A stretch of 64,000 nucleotides of DNA from Antedon bifida. Lineage: Eukaryota; Echinodermata; Crinoidea; Comatulida; Antedonidae. The translations under genes and the position numbers were made by a program. Shown one piece after another: positions 24,958 through 37,577 of this stretch. The notes under the pieces were generated by a model that made no database searches, had not been told where the DNA came from, and saw only the letters and a list, made by a program, of their open reading frames with translations. The stretch covers positions 20,961,001-21,025,000 of the forward strand of contig OY727095.1 in the NCBI GenBank assembly GCA_963402885.1. Reading direction: 5' to 3'. How positions within the stretch are numbered: the stretch's first letter is position 1; each line of letters opens with the position of its first letter.

Positions 24958-26577
24958 TCGAACTTGCAGTTAGTTACCGACAGTAATTCAATAGTATTTA
25001 GATAATGCGTCGATACTAAATCGACAGTATTTTGAGGATCTTTAAACAATAGAAGCAAGCAAAAACTAATTGGATTTACTATAAATAAACAGTTGACACG
25101 CGCTATCCTAATTAAGGCGGTTTATTCAAAAGAAGCGTTTTCTTTGAAGAATGACAATTCGCCGTCACATCGGTGACTTCCCTTACCCGCCTGATAAGGT
25201 GATCCGCCCACACCATGTGCCGCGTGTTGACCGACTATTAGTGTCCGATGTTTACAATTACAATCTTTGCCTGAGAAAAAAAAAACTTGACGTTTTTTTT
25301 TGTATATACAATACACGTAGGCCTAGCTTGCCGAGTGCCTAGCCTAGCCTACACTAGTATTAATAATATATTGATAATAATGTATATTAATAAAAAATAA
25401 AAATTATAATCAAATACTGTATATCACATGACGTACAGAATTCCATTACGTTCTGTATAACTCTCTACCCAACACGTTTTATTAGCGAGGTCATGTCACA
25501 TTCGCATTAGCCTATCTATTTGCATGTTTTCCTCGAGTTTCAACTTAACCACTGGCAATTACAGTATTGTGAAAAAAAAAATATACCCGATAACGTACAC
25601 ATAGTCTTACGGTTTTTTAAAAATGTATTCATAAACACGCCCCATATCATAGCAACCCATCCTATGTTTATTATAGATTCGTAAAATGGTAAAATAGTAT
25701 AGTCCATTTTTATAGACCTAACATGTTCCCAGCGCATAAGAGCCATTAGCAGCACATGGTTTAACAGCGACGCAGACTTCTCCCTTGTTAGCGGCGGCGT
25801 GTTAAAGACATTTTTGGCATTCCATTTCTCTTTGAAATACTACTTAGCACCCACTCCACTACTGCAACGTACGTACGTTAACAACAAACAGTAACCTATG
25901 TATGATTATGAAAACTAATTTGAAATACATTTTGGTAATTAAACATTTATTAATTAAGTCATAAATATACATTCAAGCATAATTTAAAATTTAATTTTAA
26001 AATGTATTTTCGTTAGCCAAGGAAGTAAATATAAATAGGTCCAATACACTACCAGCAAAATTAATCACAAACATTTCGCAAACTTCACGCATCGTTAAGC
26101 TCTTCATAAATCCAAATTGTATTTTAGGATGTCACAATCAAAGTGTTAAAATGATAACATTGTTGCTCGCTCAAGTGGATTGCCTGCAGATTACTGAAGC
26201 CGGCTCGGGATCGTTATATATAATTATATAGAAAAGGTTTCGCAAAAAATGTGTATCAAATACAGTGGTAAATGTTTCGATTCAAGATTATAGGGTGGTG
26301 CGCGGATCGATGATTAGCCTTCAAAAGATTTTGAAGTATTGCACACTATATATTAATAGTGTGCAATCGGACCACAAGACCCCGACCAAGCGCTAACGTC
26401 TATTGTGATTCACCGATTAATTCCACCCAATTGCTACAGTATTACAAATGATCAAATTAATATAGGCCTACAGATTATTGTATAGTTTATTATTTACGGT
26501 TTACTAAAACATTAAGACTCTATTAAAACAAAATTTCAATAAATTCTTTTATTAAAAAACTTAATTATTTACAAACA
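24958..26577. other. Left arm of the 6.6-kb element, no supported gene
   Basis: AT-rich, with short chance ORFs. About 26060-26110 is a diverged relative of the tandem repeat at 27.2-28.9 kb (CACGCATCGTTAAGCTC). A short hairpin (TTGCACACTATA.. and complement) lies at about 26338-26365. Confidence 0.5.
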
Positions 26578-26975
26578 TTGCTGATAAAAGTTTGCGGTAC
26601 ACCACGTGTATTAATGTGGCTGGCATCATCCCCGCCAATATTGTTTATGAGAATGGAATCGTCGGAGACGGATTGCCACTTATACATGGGCTCAATGCCG
26701 GTGGCCACACAAAAACCATTCAATTTGACAGGTCAGTTTATATTTTATATAAACTTTTTTTATTTCAATAAAATTACTAAGTGATGAATGATTTATTAAA
26801 GCGTTATTAATTAATAATAAGAATTAGTTATTATGAAATTTGTTTTTATTTACTTCTTAGATCACAGACACTCTACGTTGATATCAAAGACATCGTGATG
26901 CGCATGGTGATGCTTAACGAAGGTGCTGAGACTGGCCTTATAATATCCATTGCGAATAGATCAGACCACGACTAA
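26578..26975 (+). pseudogene. Last two exons of an EnSpm/CACTA-like transposase (copy E)
   Basis: An exon ending at 26731 reads GIIPANIVYENGIVGDG ... GGHTKTIQFD. After an intron, 26861-26975 reads SQTLYVDIKDIVMRMVMLNE to NRSDHD and a TAA stop. These correspond to exons 9-10 of transposase F, whose last exon reads SATYYVNTNDILRKVMFISK and ends WEHD-stop. The intron phase (2) is the same. The upstream exons, including the catalytic ones, are absent, so it cannot be a working transposase. It lies inside the 6.6-kb element. Confidence 0.7.
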
Positions 26976-27228
26976 ACTTCACCAATCAAACCATGGAGGA
27001 TTTCAATTCAAACAAAACTGCTCTTTTCAGAGCAACTTATAAGACAAAGAGATTTGATAATGCATTTGTTTGTTTGTTTATTCATTTCCACTGAGCATTA
27101 GCGAATTTACACAAATGTCACACATCGTTAAGCTTACACCATTCATACAATTATTTCACTAAAAAGCTGATTCAATATTCAAATCGGCTTTCAATTTTCG
27201 ATACAGATAATGATTAAAAACGTAATGA

Positions 27229-28890
27229 AGTCACATTACTACCGAGAGGGCAAACAGCGATCGGAAATCCATTCACATTTCTTATTCGCCTTCCTACCAG
27301 TACCAGCAACATTTGTAAATACAATTAATTGAATCACATAAACATTTTGCAAATGTCACGCATCGTTAAGTTCATTCATAAAACGAATGCAGTGTTTTAT
27401 TTCAATCACTAAAAAGCTAATTCAACATTAAAGTTGGTTTTTCAATTTTCACTGCAGTAATGACTATTATTATTAAGTATTAATTATTGATTTTTATATC
27501 GGTTTTTTTTTAAAAGTATTTTATAAATATTGGAATTAAATTATATAGGCCTATATTTCAACAAATTATTCTAAATTTGGACAAATTGTTTAAATTTTCT
27601 GTTTAAAACAAAGTATGAGTAAAATTATTTTGACCCCCAAAAACCTGTTTGCGCTATGCATTAAGTCACACAGTGTTACGTCACATTACAACCGAGGGAG
27701 GACAAACAGCGATCGGAAATCCATTCAAATTTCTTATTCGCCTTCCTACCAGTACCAGCAACATTTGTAAATACAATTAATTGAATCACATAAACATTTT
27801 GCAAATGTCACGCATCGTTAAGCTCATTCATAAAACGAATGCAGTGTTTTATTTCAATCACTAAAAAGCTAATTCAACATTAAAGTTGGTTTTCAATTTT
27901 CACTGCAGTAATGACTATTAATTATTGATTTTTATATCGTTTTTTTTTTTCGAAAAAGTATTTTTTAAATATTGGAATTAAATTATATCTATTTGAACAA
28001 ATTCTTCAAAATTTTTGTAATTTTCTGTTTAAATAATATTAACGCGAGACCAATCGGTTAAATTGATTGTATTGGTTTTATTATTGCTATTAATTATTAA
28101 TTTTTATATCGGTTTTTTTTTTAAAGTATTTTAGAAATATTGGAATAAAATTATATAGGCTTATATTTCAACAAATTATTCTAAATTTGTACAAATTGTT
28201 TTAATTTTCTGTTTAAAACAAATATTAAGTATGAGTAAATTTATTTTGACCCCCAAAACCTGTTTGCGCTATGCATTAAGTCACACAGTGTTACGTCACA
28301 TTACTACCGAGAGGGCAAACAGCGATCGGAAATCCATTCAAATTTCTTATTCGCCTTCCTACCAGTACCAGCAACATTTGTAAATACAATTAATTGAATC
28401 ACATAAACATGTTGCAAACGTCACGCATCGTTAAGCTCATTCATAAAACGAATGCAGTGTTTTATTTCAATCACTAAAAAGCTAATTCAACATTAAAGTT
28501 GGTTTTCAATTTTCACTGCAGTAATGACTATTAATTAATATTGATTTTTATATCGGTTTTTTTTTAAAGTATTTTATAAATATTGGAATTAAATTATATA
28601 GGCCTATATTTTTACAAATTATTCTAAATTTGGACAAATTGTTTTAATTTTCTGTTTAAAACAAATATTAAGTATGAGTAAATTTATTTTGACCCCCAAA
28701 AACCTGTTTGCGCTATGCATTAAGTCACACAGTGTTACGTCACATTACAACCGAGGGAGGGCAAACAACGATCGGAAATCCATTCACATTTCTTATTCGC
28801 CTTCCTACCAGTACCAGCAACATTTGTAAATACAATTAATTGAATCACATAAACATTTTGCAAATGTCACGCATCGTTAAGCTCATGGCT
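27229..28890. repeat. Tandem repeat, about 450-600-bp units, four copies
   Basis: Units start near 27229, 27685, 28292 and 28740 with ACGTCACATTAC(T/A)ACCGAG and contain CAGCGATCGGAAATCCATTC and CACGCATCGTTAAG. The last copy is truncated. It lies inside the 6.6-kb element. Confidence 0.85.
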
Positions 28891-29294
28891 ATTACGATAC
28901 CCTTTCATGGTGACTTCATTAAAATATTTTCTTTTCACTATTCCAATTTTGTATTTTTGTATTATGTATTCATGTGAATAAATCGATTGGTCAAACTTGC
29001 TTGATCAATATAATATAGCATCATGAGCGTTTTATTTCACTGAAAAGTTAGATTTATAAACACGAATAGTCAATAATGCAAAATAAATTCTTTTCAAGCT
29101 CGGTAAAGGTTAACGTTAACGTCATGGGGTTGTGTTTAAAATGTATTTAAAACATGTTTTAACATGACCAAAAAAATGTAAAAAATAAAACAACATTCAA
29201 AATGAATTAAAATGATAATTTGAAAACAACATTAAAAAGAAAATTGAAAAAAATGTGAAACAAATTAATTAAGATTATTATCACATCGTACATG

Positions 29295-30790
29295 TGCCCC
29301 TACCATGGAGCAATCACTCCATGGTAGAACACAATGTCGATAATATTTCTACATCGAATTGCTATCGTCTGGCTTACGTAGCAGAATTAGCGATACACGT
29401 GTACAATACAAAAATAAGATCACTTGAATTTATTACCCAGGATGTCCACATTTCCTCAAAATACGTGTGGTGTAAAATTTTATAACCAAAAAAAATGAAA
29501 CAACAAGATTAATAACATTTAGTTAAAACTGTGGCCCTGTTCTGCCATGGAGTAATCACTCCATGGTAGAACACAATGTCGATAACATTTCGACATCGAA
29601 ATGCTATCGTCTGGCTTACGTAACAGAATCCACGACGCTCATTCAGGGTGCAATAAAAATAAAAATGAGATCGCTTGCTTTTAATTAACTATCCTCGAAA
29701 TGCGTGCCGTGTATAAAAAAAAACAATTATTAAGATTAATAATAATCTTCAGTTAACTTGTCGTCGAACTGTGACCTGTTCTACCATGGAGTAATCACTC
29801 CATGGTAGAACACAATGTCGATAACATTTCGACATCGAATTGCTATCGTCTGGCTTACGTAACAGAATTAGCGATACACGTGTACAATACAAAAATAAGA
29901 TCACTTGAATTTATTACCCAGGATGTCCACTTTTCTTCCAAATTTCGTGTGGTGTAAAATTTTATAACCAAACAAAATGAAACAACAATATTAATAATAT
30001 TTAGTTAAAACTGTGGCCCTGTTCTACCATGGAGTAATCACTCCATGGTAGGACACAATGTCGATAACATTTCGACATCGAAATGCTATCGTCTGGCTTA
30101 CGTAACAGAATCCACGACGCTCATTCAGGGTACAATAAAAATAAAAATGAGATCGCTTGCTTTTAATTAACTATCCTCGAAATGCGTGCCGTGTATAAAA
30201 AAAATAAAAACAATAATTACGAATAATAACCTTCAGTTAACTCGTAGTTATCGAAAAAAAAAGAATCTTCTGTTAACTCGTCGTAGAACTGTGACCCTGT
30301 TCTAGTATAATCATTCTATGGTAGAACACAATGTCGATAACTTTTCGACATCGAACTGCTATCTGAATCCTTATAGTACAATACAGAAATCAAAATTAAT
30401 GAGATCGCTTGCTTTTATTATACCCAACTATCCTCGAAATACGTGGTGTATACATCGGAACGAAATGAAACAATCAGATTAATAATATTCAGTTCACTTG
30501 TACAACTGCGACCGTGTTCTTCAATAAAGTCATCACTCCATTGTAGAACACATTGTCGATAACTTTTCGACATCGAACTGTTATCGTCTACTGAGGGTAA
30601 GGCCTACATAGGACTACATACACGTCAATAAGAGCGCATGTTTTATCACCATACTAGAAATGGATATGGGGTAAACTATACAAAAAAACTATTACAATAC
30701 ATTTTAGGTTAACTCATCATGTTAGTTGCCATTAATAACTCAACAGTTCAACAACATTCAATGTCGATCAATTTCCGACATCGAATTGCT
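29295..30790. repeat. Subterminal tandem repeat with palindromes, about 240-bp units
   Basis: Four clear units (near 29303, 29548, 29783 and 30026) and two or three decayed ones begin with the palindrome CCATGGAGTAATCACTCCAT and carry GTCGATAACATTTCGACATC. Units 1 and 3 share one variant tail, units 2 and 4 another, giving a higher-order period near 480 bp. TCGACATCGAA resembles the sequence just inside the 6.6-kb element's TIRs, so these may be transposase or accessory-protein sites (inference). Confidence 0.85.
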
Positions 30791-30799
30791 ATCGTTTAT

Positions 30800-31551
30800 T
30801 AAATGGAGTAACAATAATATGGAAGGAGCTAATTTCGTATGTGTTTGTTATCGAAATGTGTAGTAATAGTATGTAATACACAAAATTAAATTTTATTCAG
30901 CTGTTTCAGTGTGCGGTTAGGCCTACATTAAAAATTTTACTCATTTTCGGGGTACTGTAGGCGCGCCTATGTTACAGCAGCAGGTATGTCACTAAACAAC
31001 ACCACCACCACGCGTCGATACGTACTTCGTAGACTACTGACTGCACTCTGGCCGCCGCCGTGGCGACATCGAACTGTCATCGTTTTGATAACGAATCTGC
31101 TTACCAGTAAAATACTGTTTGTTTTCATTATTAAATTAACTATTTTGAACCACAAACATTTAAATAGCTAAAATCTAGTCTTAGGCCATGGTCAGGTTTA
31201 TAATACACACAGACCTAGGCCTAGCCTTGATTAAGTTTTCTTCCAAGTCTAACGTGGGCCTGTGGAGGAGGCCTAAAAGATAGCCTGATATTATTTGCGT
31301 AGCCTATAATTTTCGTTGTTAAAGAAATATAGGGGGCACAATTGATGGACAATAACTATGTTTAAGTCTTGTAAATGCAAATCTGTCAATCAAAACATAA
31401 CACACCCAACAATTCAAAGGGAGATAAACAACTTATCAGCTCTTATCGGGTGTGAAGTGTGCCTGTATCGGAGCTTCCTGGCAACATATATTTGGTGATT
31501 TCCCTAATCTACAAATAGACGTCGACGCGGTAGCGCGTTTGTGTCTAAACT
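30800..31551. other. Right arm of the 6.6-kb element
   Basis: No gene seen. One further GCGACATCGAACTGTCATCG word lies near 31062. Confidence 0.5.
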
Positions 31552-31574
31552 GTCGAACTTTTTTCCAGCGGGTA

Positions 31575-33560
31575 GGCCTATGTTTCCAATGAATTGTCGG
31601 CGAACGTTTAGTCTGCCTCGTTTCAAATCCACAACAACGTTGAGCAACGTTGCTTTATACAAATTTCAACTACCCTTGCATTTAGAATGACATGTGTTTA
31701 AAAATATAGACATTTAATATTACCTATGAACCAAAACATGAAATTTGTAATATCAGTCTATGTTGTCAATGAATTGTCGGCGAATGTTTAGCCTTCCTCG
31801 TTTCAAATCCACAACAACGTTGAGCAACGTTGTGTTATATAAAATTCAACTACCCTTGCATTTAGAATGACATGTGTTTAAAAATATAGACATTTAATAT
31901 TACCTATGAACCAAAACATCAAATCTCCTCTTATTGCCTTGTTATAGAATCACTCTATGTTTCCAATGAATTAAAAAATATAGACATTTAATATTACCTA
32001 TGAACCAAAACATGAAATTTGTAATATCGCTCTATATGTTTCCAATGAATTGTCGGCGAATGTTTAGCCTTCCTCGTTTCAAATCCACAACAACGTTGAG
32101 CAACGTTGTGTTATATAAAATTCAACTATACCCTTGCATTTAGAATGACATGTGTTTAAAAATATAGACATTTAATATTACCTATGAACCAAAACATCAA
32201 ATCTCCTCTTATTGCCTTGTTGTAGAATCACTCTATGTTTCCAATGAATTAAAAAATATAGACATTTAATATTACCTATGAACCAAAACATGAAATTTGT
32301 AATATCGCTCTATATATTTCCAATGAATTGTCGGCGAACGTTTAGTCTGCCTCGTTTCAAATCCACAACAACGTTGAGCAACGTTGCTTTATATAAATTT
32401 CAACTACCCTTGCATTTAGAATGACATGTGTTTAAAAATATAGACATTTAATATTACCTATGAACCAAAACATGAAATTTGTAATATCAGTCTATGTTGT
32501 CAATAAATTGTCGGCGAATGTTTAGCCTTCCTCGTTTCAAATCCACAACAACGTTGAGCAACGTTGTGTTATATAAAATTCAACTACCCTTGCATTTAGA
32601 ATGACATGTGTTTAAAAATATAGACATTTAATATTACCTATGAACCAAAACATCAAATCTCCTCTTATTGCCTTGTTGTAGAATCACTCTATGTTTCCAA
32701 TGAATTAAAAAATATAGACATTTAATATTACCTATGAACCAAAACATGAAATTTGTAATATCGCTCTATATGTTTCCAATGAATTGTCGGCGAATGTTTA
32801 GCCTTCCTCGTTTCAAATCCACAACAACGTTGAGCAACGTTGTGTTATATAAAATTCAACTACCCTTGCATTTAGAATGACATGTGTTTAAAAATATAGA
32901 CATTTAATATTACCTATGAACCAAAACATGAAATCTCCTCTTATTGCCTTGTTGTAGAATCACTCTATGTTTCCAATGAATTAAAAAATATAGACATTTA
33001 ATATTACCTATGAACCAAAACATGAAATCTCCTCTTATTGCCTTATTTTAGAATCACTCTATGTGTCCAATGAATTAAAAAATATAGACATTTAATATTA
33101 CCTATGAACCAAAACATGAAATTTGTAATATCGCTCTAGGCCTATGTTTCCAATGAATTGTCGGCGAATGTTTAGTCTGCCTCGTTTCAAATCCACAACA
33201 ACGTTGAGCAACGTTGTGTTATATAAAATTCAACTATACCCTTGCATTTAGAATGACATGTGTCTAAAAATATAGACATTTAATATTACCTATATGAACC
33301 AAAACATGAAATTTGTAATATTAGTCTATGTTTCCAATGAATTGTCGGCGAATGTTTACCCTGCCTCATTTCAAATCCACAACAACGTTGAGCAACGTTG
33401 CGTTATATAAAATTCAGCTATCCTTGCATTTGGGATTAGGCCTACATGTGTCTAAAAAATTAAAAATTACTTATGAATAAGAAGAAAAAAAATTGTAACA
33501 CCACTACGGTATATTGCCTCTGTTCAAATCCACAATACAACAAGTTACGTTATTACAGGC
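31575..33560. repeat. Satellite array, right part
   Basis: Continuation of the array at 22790-24935, with about eight full units plus short units. The first unit after the insertion matches the variant at about 24108-24240 (CTTTATA.AAATTTCAAC), so both parts derive from one array of about 4 kb. The last copies (33340-33560) are diverged. Confidence 0.9.
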
Positions 33561-34935
33561 ATAGGCCTACAGTGCTAATTATCATTGCCTTAAAACTGAC
33601 ATTGGAAAAACAATATAAACATCATTACAGGAAATTTCCGATGCGCATGAGTATTCAATAATAATTTCTGAGATGAACGTAACGTTCAGATCAGCCTACA
33701 ATAATTAATCACTAATTAGTATGTGAAACATTCTGTAGTACATCGTATCGTTCCATTCCAACGATAAACATAGATACGGTAGACCTACTAATCGGTTAAC
33801 TTTCGCTACCGCAATACAGTATAGTATTATTTGGACATTAATTTGCCCAGAGTGTATCATGTTACATCCAGGGACCAAAATGAGTTAATTTTCAGGCGCT
33901 ATTGGCAATTCACTCTCCTACTTGCTACAATATATTGCGTTGTCTCAGCAAACATGCACAAAAAAAAAGCATTACATTTAGGTTTACGATCTAGTTAACT
34001 AGTTGACGTTAGGCCTACTATAGTTTTGTTAAACTTTTTTGAACGGATTTACTTATTCTATCCCTCTCCGTCCACTCATTTTTAAAAACAAAATTGACCG
34101 GGGGACATGTTTTGGTACCACCACCACTTCCCCCCTCTGGGTCTGCGCCTAGGGATTGTCAACGTTTTTTTTTATCTGTATCGTTTTTAACACAACAAAC
34201 GTGAACAACGTCGTGTTATACATAGGCTTATCACTTGAAGTAAAACTTACATGGCATAATCATTTAAACATAATAATTTAGTCTTCAATTTACCGTTTAT
34301 AGTGGTAATTGAAACGAAACTGTAATGTTTGTTCTCATTTATGAATTCATTTTTGAAAACAACCACAAGCCTTTACTACATGGAGTAACTCTGTGCTATA
34401 GGCCTAATGCGGTTGTTAGTGAGAGGGAGTAGGCCTAAGTCGCAGTTGTTTGTAGCCGGGTTTAGTTAATTTGCATGTAGTGTTTCCCGTCTATGCGCAA
34501 CTTACGAACAATGTAAGCTAAATTAAAACGTTATAAGGATCATATTGTACAATAACAAACTGGGTTGTGAAAACAATTAACTATATTTTGAACACGATTT
34601 AACATCGCGACAAAACATCTAACCTAATGAGATTATGTATTATACAGCGTTATCGACATCCCTTAAAAAATACAGTACTAAAAATAAAAATTGTATAATA
34701 CGTCATGTCAGAAATCATACAATTTATTTTCAAAAACATCAATTAAAGGCACATAGGCATACAGAACAATGAACGACGAAAAGCAAATAAACATAACAGG
34801 ATATAACCGAAAGATACCGTAGGTTATAACCAGTAGGGAATTTTTAGCATGGCATACAACAAAATAATATTATATTTACAAAAAAGACTGAAGAAGTAAT
34901 TCATTAAACTTATTTTGTTAATGATAATGCGAAAA
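33561..34935. other. No supported gene
   Basis: AT-rich sequence between the satellite and the cyclin gene. A TTTATT at 34941-34946 (AATAAA on the minus strand), about 90 bases past the cyclin stop, is a likely polyadenylation signal. Confidence 0.5.
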
Positions 34936-35034
34936 TTAAGTTTATTGTAATTTAATGTCAATAAGTATTCGGAAGTAAAAAACGTCTTTAGTAAAGTAAA
35001 AATATTGTTAAAAATTCAAAAAGTCATAATTCAT

Positions 35035-35769
35035 TCAACGTTTTCTTTTCTTTCCCTCTGAACTCTTGGCAATCAGTTCGATTTTGTCTCTGCATTTAAT
35101 AATGTTCTCAGATCCTATTTCTGTCAGCCCGGTTAGCTTTGATGTAAGGTTTGGCATCACGTCTTCCAATAAGTACATGGTACACCCCGCAACTATCAAA
35201 GAAGGTGGATAAGTGGCGAATGAGTAGTCTTTGATACACAAATATATAACAGCATTACATTTCCTTGTTATTGAAGTGATGTACTTATGTTGAATGTTTA
35301 ATGCACTAAGCACTTGTTCCAATACATCATGTGGAGTAATTGGTGAAAGGTACCAGTTCAGGTCCTTCACAATAGAAACCTCGATTTCCATAAGTTGTTG
35401 GTACGTAATTGAATTGTCCGTGTAGTCTATCAGGGTTTCGGCTGTAAATGGTACTGTTTGTTTCAGTTTGGATGCGACGAATAGACATCCAGCGCCCAAC
35501 AGCTGCAGGTTTTTCTTGCGATATTTTGTTTTTGACAAAATTCTATCAAAATAGTTCATCGCAATGGTGAAAACATCGTCCTCACATCTCTGGATTTCAC
35601 ATACTTCTAACATCCAATCGGCAACCATTCTCCGCATATACGGTTTCAAATCGTTTTGAAATTGAAAGTAGTCACAGTTTATGCAGTGTCGGTCTTCAAC
35701 AGATAACATATTTGTAAGCACTTGAGGATTAACTAACACAGGATCAATATAACTTTGTACTACCTCCAT
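35035..35769 (-). CDS. Intronless cyclin D-like protein, 244 aa
   Basis: Single uninterrupted ORF. The cyclin box is clear: MRRMVADWMLEVCE (about 45-58), MNYFDRILS (71-79), LQLLGAGCLFVASKLK (88-103), YTDNSITYQQLMEIEVSIVK (116-135), LNWYLSPITPHDVLEQ (137-152), then a second cyclin fold. The wording is closest to D-type cyclins (compare MVATWMLEVCEEQKCEE, YTDNSI and the Lys and Glu that contact CDK4/6; here K101 and E130). D cyclins activate CDK4/6 and phosphorylate Rb. Differences: no N-terminal LxCxE Rb-binding motif, a shorter length than the usual about 290, no PEST tail with a GSK3-type threonine, and a basic GKKRKR C-terminus that could act as a nuclear signal. Intronless structure suggests a retrocopy or capture. 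It lies within the giant element, divergent from transposase F. Confidence 0.9.
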   Translation of the reverse strand: MEVVQSYIDPVLVNPQVLTNMLSVEDRHCINCDYFQFQNDLKPYMRRMVADWMLEVCEIQRCEDDVFTIAMNYFDRILSKTKYRKKNLQLLGAGCLFVASKLKQTVPFTAETLIDYTDNSITYQQLMEIEVSIVKDLNWYLSPITPHDVLEQVLSALNIQHKYITSITRKCNAVIYLCIKDYSFATYPPSLIVAGCTMYLLEDVMPNLTSKLTGLTEIGSENIIKCRDKIELIAKSSEGKKRKR

Positions 35770-35836
35770 TATTTTAACAGTGTAAGAGGGCTATGCTCGT
35801 ACTGGTCTTTTTAACTGACCCAGCAAATAATGTTTG

Positions 35837-35844
35837 TGACGTCA
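35837..35844. promoter_or_regulatory. Consensus CRE (TGACGTCA) upstream of the cyclin gene
   Basis: A perfect palindromic CREB/ATF site lies 68 bases before the cyclin ATG. Vertebrate cyclin D1 promoters carry a CRE close to the start, so a functional role is plausible but unproven; one such 8-mer can occur by chance. Confidence 0.35.
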
Positions 35845-35849
35845 TATTA

Positions 35850-37577
35850 TGTTTACTCCCCTTTTTCATTAATGTTAATAATTTTAACAGATGTCAACGG
35901 AATCATCAGGTCTGGGCAAAATGACCTACACAAGGGATTAACTTTTTTAAGTAGCCCTACCCAGATTTTCCCAGAACAACACGATTAATTAATCAACATT
36001 TCAAATTCCATTGTTAGATTCCAGGTCCGGAGTAGGCGAGTAAGAATTCATTTATTTCTTTGACATTTTTTTGCAACGACTTCAATTGACAAACGTGCTA
36101 ATAATTTTAATTCATTTGGTGAACAATTAATTTATATACAGTATTTATTTTTTTATACATAATGTAATTTGACATACTGTATACTAATGTATATAATCAG
36201 CAGTACCTCCAATATTGATTACAAGGCGGTTTAAACAACGTTCCAACATTGATTAGAAAATTCACAGATAGACTATGCCCACTCCATTGTACATTGTTTT
36301 GTTTGTGTTTTAGCCTATTTGTTTTTATTACTTAATAAATAAAAAATAACACTCGGCATTGTTTAAGATATCATTGTTTGTTATATATACTCGATAGGTC
36401 CGTAAACAAATAATGTATTTTTAATGAATATCAGTACACAGGCAGTTTTGCCCTAAAGAACTACAGTACCCTTTAAGGTATTTCTCAATTATCCCTATTA
36501 ATTAGAACTTCAGCTGTACAGGCGACAAGTAACTTGGTTTGCAATGTCTAATGACCATGAAACTGTGAACATCATGAACCTAATTTATGGCGAGTGGATA
36601 CGGGGAACTGTATCCCGCACATTTAAGCATTGTGTAAACACATTTAGTATATAATTGGTATAACCATAAGAGGAAAATTCCCCAGTACAACGATCCACTG
36701 CAACTCATCTGACCCCCAGTAAACGTTCGGAACCGTGGAAAGACATTTAAATAATTTAATAATTTGTCAAATGTTGTGTTTCATGTGCATGTACATTTTT
36801 TTTTTATATTGAATTTTTTTTATGTTGAAAAAATAAATAAAAGTGGGGTGATTCCACACAAGAAAAAATGTATTTAGTAGTATTTAGTTGTAAAAAGGGA
36901 AGTAAAAATAATTGTTCACGGATCTCCTTGACAATTAATGGAACAATTTAAATAATGACTCAAGTTTCAATTAATGCTTCATTGTCAGCTTAAAAAATGA
37001 GTTGAGGTTCGGTGAGAATGTTTTCCCACTCCCATCATTCTTAGGCTATACGGTTCATTTTCGTTAGTTATGGAATTAGTAAATTATTACGAAATAGACA
37101 GTCAATGCACTATATAGCCTATAGACATTTAAACATGGACAAATAAAATCACGGAGAAGGCCTACAGCAGGCTCTATAATTTATAAATAGGTTGCTAAAA
37201 CTATACGAATTTTTGTTCTATGAGTATAATATAAAACAAATTGATAATGTTGATGAAATCATAGTCACCAGCCTTATACTAATAATACTATCACTATCCA
37301 CACTGGGTGGCATCGAGGCATACATTTATTTTTTTTTAAATATCCCAGTTTATTGAAATCTCAGGTTCTCAGCTGTACTGGAGGCCTATAACTTTTTTGT
37401 ATGACCATTAGAACGCGAAAACCTTGGCCCGAAATTTGACACGGTATGTCCACTTGTCATTGGTTATGTATTATAATCTAACCAGTGGTAAAATACCAGT
37501 GGTCAAACGCGCGAAGTTCAAATGCCATAAACACTTTCTAATTTGCAGCGTTAAGTCACACAGTATAATTTTTTTTT
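35850..37577. other. Intergenic region between cyclin (-) and transposase (+)
   Basis: Would hold both promoters if both genes are active. No obvious repeat or ORF; no convincing TATA box could be assigned. Confidence 0.4.

Larger units (their letters stand above)
24936..31572. mobile_element. 6.6-kb CCC-ended EnSpm-like element inserted in the satellite
   Basis: The left end CCCGCTGGAAAAAAGCTCGA and the right end (reverse complement CCCGCTGGAAAAAAGTTCGA) agree over 21 bases with one mismatch. TA flanks both sides (24934-24935, 31573-31574). The satellite unit at about 24098-24240 contains the uninterrupted target GCTCTATAGGCCTATG, so the insertion and the TA duplication are explicit. Contents: two 3' transposase exons (26578-26975), two families of internal tandem repeats, no catalytic exons. 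It is thus a non-autonomous, internally deleted relative of an EnSpm-like element. The end pattern CCC..TGGAAAAAA is similar to that of the giant element. Confidence 0.85.

Noticed and set aside
24936..31572. Treating the two satellite arrays as independent
   Set aside because: Matching unit variants on both sides and the TA-flanked TIRs show one array split by an insertion.
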